From Streptomyces sp. Act143 (lineage in GTDB: Bacteria > Actinomycetota > Actinomycetes > Streptomycetales > Streptomycetaceae), in contig NZ_QFRX01000001.1 of the NCBI RefSeq assembly GCF_003143935.1, positions 6,832,977-6,896,976 on the forward strand: a stretch of DNA of 64,000 nt, read 5' to 3'. The notes below the pieces were generated by a model. That model did no database searches. It was not told the origin of the DNA and saw only the letters and a list, made by a program, of their open reading frames with translations. Shown here piece by piece: positions 57,793-64,000 of this stretch. The translations under genes and the position numbers were made by a program. The stretch's first letter is position 1, and every line of letters starts with the position of its first letter.

Positions 57793-58261
57793 GAGTCATC
57801 CCCCCGCACGCGGGTCGTCGCGTGCTGTGTCGGTTCCTTACACCTGCTCGAGTCCCCCTCGACCTTCACAGGCGTATCAGTGGTGGGCCGCAGTCACCAC
57901 ATCGTCCACACCAATAGACATGGAACTGCGACCTTCCGGTTGCATGATGCCCCCCTCGGCATCTCCTTATGAAACGGGGCCCCTCACCCCGTCCGCGCCC
58001 GCAACCGGCTCCGTGCCCCCCAACTGCCGCGAATACGCAGCATCTTGGAAAACAAGGTTTCTACGGTGCCAGGCATGATCGCAAGATGCGAAACGCGGTG
58101 TTTACCGGTCATAGGCGTTCATTGTGGCCCCTGTGGGGAGCTTGTGGAGCCGTTGTGGACAGCAGTGCGCGGATGGTACCTAAGTGCCTTCCCGCCGAGA
58201 GCGTATCGGCCCGGACAGCCGGAAAGCCCCCCGTTCGCACGAGGGGCTTCCTGCTTGTCTG
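57793..58261. other. cslA upstream region
   Basis: About 430 bases without a gene: the control region of cslA (minus strand) plus the tRNA-Lys terminator at its right end. It includes a less GC-rich core (58035-58140). No dre box or other known operator is seen here. Confidence 0.55.
58224..58249 (-). terminator. Terminator of tRNA-Lys
   Basis: AAGCCCC (58224-58230) pairs with GGGGCTT (58243-58249), extending through CC/GG with one bulge. It lies 13 bases past the tRNA 3' end on the minus strand. Confidence 0.75.
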
Positions 58262-58335
58262 TGCGCCGCCAGGGACTCGAACCCCGGACCCGCTGATTAA
58301 GAGTCAGCTGCTCTAACCAACTGAGCTAGCGGCGC
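58262..58335 (-). tRNA. tRNA-Lys (anticodon CUU)
   Basis: On the minus strand: acceptor GCGCCGC...GCGGCGC plus A, D-arm TAGCTCAGTTGGTTAGAGCA, anticodon stem GCTGA/TCAGC around CTCTTAA (anticodon CTT), T-arm CGGGGTTCGAGTCCCTG. It reads AAG, the main Lys codon here. CCA not encoded. No integrase or duplicated end is nearby. Confidence 0.96.
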
Positions 58336-58522
58336 CTGCTGACCCGGAGAACTCTACCGGACGCCGGAGGGTGCTCCTGACCATCGTCGGGTGCTCCCAC
58401 CTGGGGCGGAGCAGGGGGCGTACATCATTCGGACCGTCAACATGCGCGTCCGGAAGACAGTTGAGAAACTGACGAATGTGCACAGGTGCGGACATTTCCA
58501 TCTGGAGTGTGAGGGGAATCGC

Positions 58523-59836
58523 ATGGAGACTCCGGGATTCGAGGAACCGGCGTTCGAGGAATTCGATCCCGTGAGCGACTGCGACTGCCCCGGATGCGTT
58601 CACTGGAGGCGCGTACTGCCGCATTCCCGCACCGGCCGCCACCCGGCGGCACACCGGGCCGTCGTCCTCGCCGCGACGGCCACCGCGGCGATCGCCGTGA
58701 CCCAGGCCGCCCCCGCCTTCGCCGCCCCCCACGCCCCGGACCGCCCGCACGCTCCCGCGGCCGACGAGCCCGACACCCCCCAGGGCGACAAGGCCCCGCT
58801 GCACGGCCCCGGCGGCCGACCCGCCGGGATCACGGCGCCCGCCACCACCCGCGCCGCGATCATCAAGCGGGCCAAGAGCTGGGTCGCCGCGCAGGTGCCG
58901 TACAGCATGACGGAGTACTGGTCCGACGGTTACCGGCAGGACTGCTCGGGCTTCGTCTCCATGGCCTGGAACCTGCCCGGCAACGAGTGGACCGGCAGCC
59001 TCGACCAGTACGGGGTGCGGATCGCCAAGGACGATCTCCAGCCCGGCGACATCCTGCTGTTCCACAACCCGGTCGACCCCGAGAAGGGCTCGCACGTCGT
59101 CATCTTCGGCGGCTGGACCGACTACACGCACACCTACTACATCGCCTACGAGGAGACCCGCCCGCGCGCCCGCAAGCAGGCCACCCCGTACGCGTACTGG
59201 AGCAACTCGGCCCGCTACGCCGCCTACCGCTACAAGGGCCTGGTCGCGGGCGCCGCGGGCAGCGACAAACCGGCCGAGCCGCTCGCCGTCCCGTTCCCCG
59301 GCGCCGCGTACTTCGGTCCCGGCGCCAACAACAAGTACGTCACCCAGCTGGGCCGCATGCTCGTCGAGCGCGGCGCCGGGCGCTTCTACGCCTCGGGCCC
59401 CGGACCGCGCTGGACGGACACCGACCGGCGGGCCACCCGGGCCTTCCAGCAGGCCCAGGGCTGGACCGGCCGGGACGCCGACGGGCTGCCGGGGCCGCAG
59501 ACCTGGACGCTGCTGGTGACGGGCAAGGGCAACGACATCAGGACGGGGGCGGCCGGGCCCCCGGCACCCTCCTCGGCCGCACCCTCCTCGCACGGGGTGC
59601 CCGGCTATCCGGGGCGGGCGATGTTCCGGCCCGGCGCAAGCAACAAGTACGTCACCCGGCTCGGCGAGCAGCTGGTGAAGAAGGGGTTCGGCAGGTTCTA
59701 CACGACCGGCCCCGGCCCCCGCTGGGGCGAGGCGGACCGCAGGGCCGTGGAGGCCTTCCAGCGCGCCCAGGGCTGGCGGGGCGGCGCGGCGGACGGCTAT
59801 CCGGGCCCGGAGACCTGGCGGCGCCTGTTCAAGTGA
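58523..59836 (+). CDS. NlpC/P60-type cell-wall hydrolase with two peptidoglycan-binding repeats
   Basis: 437 residues. An acidic, Cys-rich N-terminal (DPVSDCDCPGCVHW) and a helix (AVVLAATATAAIAVTQAAPAFA) act as an atypical signal. The catalytic domain has YRQDCSGFVSMAWNLP (Cys) and GSHVVIFGGW (His), as in NlpC/P60 peptidases. Two repeats of a ~75-residue unit (AYFGPGANNKYVTQLGRML... and MFRPGASNKYVTRLGEQL..., each with RAxxAFQxAQGWxG) bind cell-wall glycan. It cuts peptide stems or helps growth. Located beside cslA. Confidence 0.88.
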   Translation: METPGFEEPAFEEFDPVSDCDCPGCVHWRRVLPHSRTGRHPAAHRAVVLAATATAAIAVTQAAPAFAAPHAPDRPHAPAADEPDTPQGDKAPLHGPGGRPAGITAPATTRAAIIKRAKSWVAAQVPYSMTEYWSDGYRQDCSGFVSMAWNLPGNEWTGSLDQYGVRIAKDDLQPGDILLFHNPVDPEKGSHVVIFGGWTDYTHTYYIAYEETRPRARKQATPYAYWSNSARYAAYRYKGLVAGAAGSDKPAEPLAVPFPGAAYFGPGANNKYVTQLGRMLVERGAGRFYASGPGPRWTDTDRRATRAFQQAQGWTGRDADGLPGPQTWTLLVTGKGNDIRTGAAGPPAPSSAAPSSHGVPGYPGRAMFRPGASNKYVTRLGEQLVKKGFGRFYTTGPGPRWGEADRRAVEAFQRAQGWRGGAADGYPGPETWRRLFK

Positions 59837-59880
59837 CCCGCACCCCGTGACCCGCACCACGTGGCCCGCACCAAGTGGTC
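59833..59880. repeat. Three 14-base tandem repeats from the stop codon
   Basis: GTGACCCGCACCCC, GTGACCCGCACCAC and GTGGCCCGCACCAA follow without gap, the first containing the TGA stop of the P60 gene. A fourth copy is decayed. Confidence 0.85.
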
Positions 59881-59940
59881 CGTGGTCCGCGACACCCATC
59901 CACTGTCATGACGTTTCTGGCGCGGAGGCTGGAGGCACGC

Positions 59941-61092
59941 ATGAGCACCACCACACCATCCACGGAAGAACCCGAGGGACCGGCCGAGATCACGACGGTC
60001 GCCCGGCCCGCCCGGCTCATCCAGAACGAGGCGACCACCGAGATCCCCGTCCACCTGCTGTTCCGCGACGACCCCGAGACCGGGGCCGTACCGCTGAGCC
60101 CCGCGGCCGTGGGCTCCCCGCCCTCGGTCGTCGGACGCCGCCAGGGCACCGGCGAGCAGCCCCGCTTCCGGCGTCCGGCCCAGGCCGCCGCCCCGCGCCC
60201 CGCCCCGCAGGTCGACCCCGATCTGGCCGAGCACCCGGCGCGGGTGCTGCCCGGCTCGGCGGGGGTGCTGGCCGGGGCCTGCGGGGTGGCCGGCTGTGTG
60301 GCGACCTCCTGGTGGGCGGGCGCGCTGCCGTCGCTGGCGGTGGCGGCGCTGCGGCTGCCGGAGTACGCGGGTGCCGGCCTCGGTCCGGCGCAGTGGGCGG
60401 CGTACACCGGGGCCGGCGCGCTCGGCCTGTTCGGGTTCGGCGGGCTGGCGCGCGGGCGGACCGGGCGGGCCTGGGTGCTCGGGCTGTTCGGCCGCTACCG
60501 GGGCACGGTACGGCGCACCGGGCTGATGTGGGTCAACCCGCTGCTGCTGCGGCAGCGGGTCGACGTACGGCTGCGGCACTGGCGCAGTGAGCCGATGCCG
60601 GCCGCGGACGGCAACGGGGTCGCGCTGCGGGTGGTGGTCCTCGTGGTGTGGCGGGTGCGGGACACCGCACGGGCCGCGCTGGGCGTCGAGGACCACGAGG
60701 GCTATCTGCGCGAGTGCGTGGAGGCGGCACTGGCACGGGTGCCGGTGGAACTGCCGGGCTCGCCGAAGGCGTCCGTCGACGCGACGGCCGACGCGCTGAC
60801 CCGGCTGGTCGCGACGGACGCGGCGCCGGTGGGTCTGGAGGTGTTCTCCGTCCAGCCGGTGCGGGTGGAGTACGCCCCCGAGGTCGCCGCTGCGATGCAC
60901 CGCCGCCGGATCGCGGCGCTGGACGCGGCGCACCGGGCGACCGTGCTGACGTCGGTCGTGGACTCGGTGGAGGACACTGTGACCCGGCTGACCATGCGCG
61001 GTCTGGTGGAGCTGGACGACTACGAACGCAAGGCGCTGGTGAAGGACTTGACGGTGGCGTTCTGCGCGGGGCGGGGGGAGCAGGGGGCGTGA
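59941..61092 (+). CDS. SPFH/Band-7 membrane protein
   Basis: 383 residues. A Pro/Ala-rich ~90-residue start with RPARLIQNEATTEIPVHLLFRDD, two membrane helices (about 105-165), then the SPFH core with LMWVNPLLLRQRVDVRLRHW, VALRVVVLVVWRVRDTARAALGVEDHEGYLRECVEAALARV. The helical end HRRRIAALDAAHRATVLTSVVDSVEDTV is a coiled coil for oligomer rings. Likely a flotillin-like scaffold in the membrane. ATG 59941 has GGAGG ~8 bases upstream. Divergence from neighbours is 104 bases, with the repeats above. Confidence 0.88.
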   Translation: MSTTTPSTEEPEGPAEITTVARPARLIQNEATTEIPVHLLFRDDPETGAVPLSPAAVGSPPSVVGRRQGTGEQPRFRRPAQAAAPRPAPQVDPDLAEHPARVLPGSAGVLAGACGVAGCVATSWWAGALPSLAVAALRLPEYAGAGLGPAQWAAYTGAGALGLFGFGGLARGRTGRAWVLGLFGRYRGTVRRTGLMWVNPLLLRQRVDVRLRHWRSEPMPAADGNGVALRVVVLVVWRVRDTARAALGVEDHEGYLRECVEAALARVPVELPGSPKASVDATADALTRLVATDAAPVGLEVFSVQPVRVEYAPEVAAAMHRRRIAALDAAHRATVLTSVVDSVEDTVTRLTMRGLVELDDYERKALVKDLTVAFCAGRGEQGA

Positions 61093-61170
61093 CGGGCGCC
61101 TGGGCCGACCCGTCGAACAAGTCCGCCGATTGGTATGGACATGTTCAAGCGTCCGCAATAATCTGAGATT

Positions 61171-61182
61171 TGGTCTAGACCT
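61171..61182 (+). promoter_or_regulatory. DasR operator (dre) upstream of the LPMO gene
   Basis: TGGTCTAGACCT matches the dre core TGGTCTAGACCA with one mismatch at the end. It lies 46 bases before the ATG of the LPMO, in reach of the promoter, so the gene should be induced with the chitin regulon. Confidence 0.88.
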
Positions 61183-61227
61183 GCACGCCTCAGTGAACTT
61201 CCCCCACGTTCTCCAGGGAGCGGCAGC

Positions 61228-61833
61228 ATGCGCAAAAAGACCAAGTGGTACGCCGCCGTGCTGGGTCTCGGCACGGCCGGAGCCCTCGTGCTCTCCTCCG
61301 GCGGCGCCAGCGGCCACGGCTACACCGACCTCCCCGTCAGCCGGCAGAAGCTCTGCCAGAACGGCACCGTGACGAACTGCGGTGACATCCAGTGGGAGCC
61401 GCAGAGCGTCGAGGGCCCCAAGGGCTTCCCCGGGTCGGGACCGGCCGACGGGCAGATATGCAACGGCGGCGTGAGCCGCTTCAGCCAGCTCAGCTCGCCC
61501 ACCACCCCCTCGGGCGGCGCCTGGCCCACGACCAAGGTGACGGGCGGTCAGAGCTACACCTTCCGCTGGCAGTTCACCGCGATGCACGCCACGACGGACT
61601 TCAAGTACTACGTCACCAAGGCGGGTTGGAACCAGAACCACGCACTGACCCGCTCCGACCTTAACCTCACCCCGTTCCTGACCGTCCCCTACAACGGTCA
61701 GCGCCCCCCGTCCACCCTCTCCCACAGCGGCACCCTGCCGTCCGGGCTGAGCGGCCACCACGTGATCCTCGCGGTGTGGACGATCGCCGACACCGGCAAC
61801 GCGTTCTACGCCTGCTCGGACGTCACCTTCTGA
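61228..61833 (+). CDS. lpmP: Secreted AA10 lytic polysaccharide monooxygenase
   Basis: 201 residues. A signal peptide ends SGGASG, so mature protein begins HGYTDLPVSR: His30 is the first ligand of the copper histidine brace. The second His is in QFTAMHATTDFKYYVT. Disulfides are likely between cysteines in KLCQNG and NCGD, and ICNGG and YACSD. Short, catalytic domain only, no CBM. AA10 enzymes oxidise chitin or cellulose. Near cslA-glxA it is likely the hyphal-tip LPMO (SCO2833/LpmP in S. coelicolor, from memory). AGGGAGC lies before the ATG. A dre site is upstream. Confidence 0.92.
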   Translation: MRKKTKWYAAVLGLGTAGALVLSSGGASGHGYTDLPVSRQKLCQNGTVTNCGDIQWEPQSVEGPKGFPGSGPADGQICNGGVSRFSQLSSPTTPSGGAWPTTKVTGGQSYTFRWQFTAMHATTDFKYYVTKAGWNQNHALTRSDLNLTPFLTVPYNGQRPPSTLSHSGTLPSGLSGHHVILAVWTIADTGNAFYACSDVTF

Positions 61834-62031
61834 CGGACGCACTGACGGCCCGGGCGAGGGCGGTGCGCGCCTGGGCCGTGACCCGGATGGCCGACAACGT
61901 GGCCCGACGTGGCCCGGCGCGGTCTTCGGGCTGTTCTTCATGCCGGAACTCTGAGCATCGCTTGAGCAACTCCGCCCCTACCGGCGGGTATGTTCCCCGC
62001 GCGACCAGCATTCCGATCACGGGGGAACATC

Positions 62032-62547
62032 ATGGAAACCTTCTTCTACCTCGTACCCGGCCTCATCCTGGCCCTCGTCCTGTTCGGCGCCTACCGCGTG
62101 CTGCGCCGGGCGATCCAGATCCGCCGGGCCTGGAACAGCGGGCTCACGGCGGAGGCGCGCTGTCTGCGGATGTACACGACGACCCACGGCGGCAGCGGCG
62201 ACACGTCGGTGCGCACCACGCTGCACCACGTCTACGAGTTCACCGCCCGCGACGGCCGTACCGTCCGCTTCGAGGAGGAGGACGGCCCGGGGACGGTCCT
62301 GGAGGGCGACTTCGTCACCGTGTACTACGCCGCGGGCCCCACGGTCGTCGCCACGGCCAAGGCCCCGCGCCGGACCGTGCTCGCGGCGTCCACGATCGGT
62401 GTCCTGGCGTTCCTCGGGGTGGTCGCGGGCTTCTGCATCGCCTTCATGGTCACGTTCAACCAGATGTCGGACGAGTTCGGCTTCGGCGACGGCGTGGACG
62501 ACACGACCAACACCATCGTCGTGGACGGCGTGACGATGACTCCGTGA
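62032..62547 (+). CDS. DUF3592-type membrane protein
   Basis: 171 residues. Two helices: residues 3-22 (FFYLVPGLILALVLFGAYRVL) and about 120-145 (LAASTIGVLAFLGVVAGFCIAFMV). The part between is a beta-barrel-like DUF3592 domain (TAEARCLRMYTTTHGG..., VYEFTARDGRTVRFEEEDGPGTVLEGDFVTVYYAAGP). Function unknown; no enzymatic motif. GGGGGAAC lies 4 bases before ATG 62032. The end of the gene is part of the tandem repeat that follows. Confidence 0.85.
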   Translation: METFFYLVPGLILALVLFGAYRVLRRAIQIRRAWNSGLTAEARCLRMYTTTHGGSGDTSVRTTLHHVYEFTARDGRTVRFEEEDGPGTVLEGDFVTVYYAAGPTVVATAKAPRRTVLAASTIGVLAFLGVVAGFCIAFMVTFNQMSDEFGFGDGVDDTTNTIVVDGVTMTP

Positions 62548-62668
62548 GATGGCCCCGAGAGACGACCCCGTGAGGTGACTCCGTGAGGTGACCCCGTGAG
62601 GTGACTCCGTGGGATGACTCCGTGGCGATGAATCCGTTGCGATGAATCCGTTGCGATGAATCCGTGAT
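62532..62668. repeat. Nine or so 13-14-base tandem repeats from the stop codon
   Basis: Units of GATGACTCCGTGA / GGTGACTCCGTGA / CGATGAATCCGTTG type run on from the last codons and TGA of the DUF3592 gene. The unit length is not a multiple of 3. No gene lies in this stretch before the acyl-CoA ligase. Confidence 0.9.
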
Positions 62669-62710
62669 GACCCTCCTCATCTGACGGGCCATCAACTACC
62701 GTGCGCGGCC

Positions 62711-64000
62711 ATGGAGTCCAAGGCGTGCACGGTCGCGGAGCTGGTGGCGGGCCGGTGGGGCGACCACCGGCCCGGCCTGTGGTTCGAGGAGCGGACGCTC
62801 ACCCATCACGACGTGGCGGCGGGCGCGGCGACCCGGGCGGCACTGCTGACCGACCTGCTCCCGCCCGGTGGCGCGAACATCGGCGTCCTCCTCGACAACA
62901 CCCCCGAATATCCGCTGTGGTTGAGCGCGGCGGCCCTCGCCCGCACCGCCGTCGCCGGCATCAACCCGACCCGCCGCGGCCCCGAACTGGGCCGGGACAT
63001 CCTGCACACCGAGTGCCGCCTGCTGATCACCGACGCGGCCCACCTCCCGCTCCTCTCCGGCCTCGACCTGCCCGGCGTCCGCACGCTGCTGACCGGCACG
63101 GAGGAGTACGAGGCGCTGCTGGCCCCGCACGGCGACGCCCGCCCCGACCCCTCCCCGGCCACCCCGCGCGACCGTCTCCTCCTCTACTTCACCTCGGGCT
63201 CGACCGGCGCCCCGAAGGCCGCGATCTGCTCCCAGGGCCGCCTGGCCGCCGCCGGACGCTCGCTCGCCGACCAGTTCGGCGTCGGCCCCGACGACGTCCA
63301 CTACATCTGCATGCCGATGTTCCACGGCAACGCGGTGATCGCCGACTGGGCGCCTGCGCTGGCCGCCGGGGCGGGGGTCGCGTTGCGGCGCCGGTTCTCG
63401 GCGTCGGGGTTCCTGGCGGACGTGCGGCGCTACGGGGCGACGTACTTCACCTACGTGGGCCGGGCCATCCAGTACGTCCTCGCCACCGAGGAACGCGCCG
63501 ACGACCGGGACAACCCCCTGCGCCTGGGCTTCGGCACGGAGGCCGGGGCGGTGGACGCGATGGCCTTCGAGCGGCGGTTCGGGGTGCGGCTGGTGGAGGG
63601 CTACGGGTCCTCGGAGGGCGGCGCGGCCGTGCAGTGGTCGCCGGGGACGCCTGCCGGGGCGGTGGGACGGGCGGGGCCCGGTCTGGTCGTACTCGATCCG
63701 CGGACGCGCGCGGAGTGCCCGGCGGCGGTGTTCGACGCGGCGGGGCGGCTGCTCAACGGGGACGAGGCGATAGGGGAACTGGTCAACAAGGGGCCGAACC
63801 CCTTCGAGGGGTACTGGCGCAATCCGGCGGCGGAGCGGGAGCGGCGGCGGGACGGCTGGTACTGGACGGGGGACCTGTTCTGCCGGGACGCGGAGGGGTT
63901 CCTGTACTTCGCGGGGCGCGGCGACGACCGCATCCGCGTCGACGGGGAGAACCTGGCCGCCGCGATGATTGAGAACATCCTCGCCCGGTACGAGGGGGCC
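62711..64000 (+). CDS. Acyl-CoA ligase (AMP-binding family), partial
   Basis: 430 codons from ATG 62711 to the window edge, without a stop; the C-terminal ~80 residues are outside. LLYFTSGSTGAPKAAICSQ is the AMP-binding P-loop (A3), VEGYGSSEGG is the A5 motif, GWYWTGDLF is A7, and FAGRGDDRIRVDGENL starts A8/A10. MESKACTVAELVAGRW and GVLLDNTPEYPLWLSAAALARTAVAGINPTRRG are as in FadD-type fatty-acid:CoA ligases. Activates a carboxylic acid, substrate unknown. Upstream tandem repeats run to 42 bases before its start. Confidence 0.92.
   Translation, partial: MESKACTVAELVAGRWGDHRPGLWFEERTLTHHDVAAGAATRAALLTDLLPPGGANIGVLLDNTPEYPLWLSAAALARTAVAGINPTRRGPELGRDILHTECRLLITDAAHLPLLSGLDLPGVRTLLTGTEEYEALLAPHGDARPDPSPATPRDRLLLYFTSGSTGAPKAAICSQGRLAAAGRSLADQFGVGPDDVHYICMPMFHGNAVIADWAPALAAGAGVALRRRFSASGFLADVRRYGATYFTYVGRAIQYVLATEERADDRDNPLRLGFGTEAGAVDAMAFERRFGVRLVEGYGSSEGGAAVQWSPGTPAGAVGRAGPGLVVLDPRTRAECPAAVFDAAGRLLNGDEAIGELVNKGPNPFEGYWRNPAAERERRRDGWYWTGDLFCRDAEGFLYFAGRGDDRIRVDGENLAAAMIENILARYEGA

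Noticed and set aside
58262..58335. tRNA-Lys as integration site
   Set aside because: No integrase or duplicated end; flanks are conserved csl-type genes.
1..64000. Biosynthetic gene cluster (PKS, NRPS, terpene)
   Set aside because: No ketosynthase, condensation, carrier or cyclase motifs were seen; the AMP-binding protein at the end is a FadD-type ligase without neighbours in view.

Overview
The window is a chromosomal segment of a Streptomyces species. The evidence is very GC-rich coding sequence with strong third-position G/C, GTG starts and many probable leaderless genes. It also carries Streptomyces hallmark loci: the nagE/nagF GlcNAc phosphotransferase genes with DasR (dre) boxes, the cslA-glxA-cslZ hyphal-tip glycan locus, DUF397/XRE/ATPase (whiJ-like) genes, and class E and F sortases. 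From memory, the core gene order runs parallel to S. coelicolor from about SCO2914 down to about SCO2833, with an accessory block inserted. No database could be searched, so family names rest on recognised motifs.

1-5.3 kb: tail of an amino-acid permease, then a protein-thiocarboxylate cysteine pathway (JAMM protease mec, sulfur carrier cysO, cysM). A LacI-type regulator sits inside the group, and a short cysteine leader peptide lies ahead of cysO, overlapped by a SigR-type promoter match. 5.3-8.4 kb: two PTS EIIC permeases (nagE2, nagE1) and EIIB (nagF), with three DasR-type operators. 8.4-14.4 kb: rph, rdgB, tRNA-Leu(UAG), two tandem paralogous HNH proteins, a GNAT enzyme behind an RBS-masking hairpin, bcp, a GroES-like protein, and a guanidine-III riboswitch ahead of a SugE/Gdx exporter. 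14.4-28.4 kb: class A penicillin-binding protein, a three-gene ABC transporter, GDSL hydrolase, DUF445 and MFS proteins, small unknowns, a broken hydrolase and a cyclophilin.

28.5-37.2 kb is an accessory, defence-rich block, visibly less GC-rich from about 33 to 36 kb. It holds DUF397/XRE and an HATPase, an HNH nuclease, a type II restriction-modification system (C5 methyltransferase, Vsr repair nuclease and an NgoMIV-family endonuclease, predicted target GCCGGC), a two-gene DUF262 + HEPN operon that looks like a compact antiphage or toxin module, a MITE-like element with perfect inverted ends flanked by TA, a large palindrome, and a stand-alone OLD-type TOPRIM protein.

37.4-52.6 kb: SEC-C protein, a GH30-type glycosidase, sortase E, an MFS/HxlR divergon, YidC, an FAH hydrolase, an oxidoreductase/UPF0303/ROK sugar-type locus, a LARTG-anchored surface protein, a HAD phosphatase, a sortase F pair and a GAF-ANTAR regulator. 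52.7-62 kb: cslZ, glxA and cslA, tRNA-Lys(CUU), an NlpC/P60-type cell-wall enzyme, an SPFH protein, and a DasR-boxed AA10 LPMO. The window ends inside an acyl-CoA ligase.

The least expected pattern is that at least six unrelated genes are followed by short tandem repeats that begin with the last codons and stop codon of the gene itself. At two of these loci the repeat preserves the reading frame and supplies a series of in-frame stops. The DUF262-HEPN pair and this gene-end repeat pattern are the two observations most worth following up.
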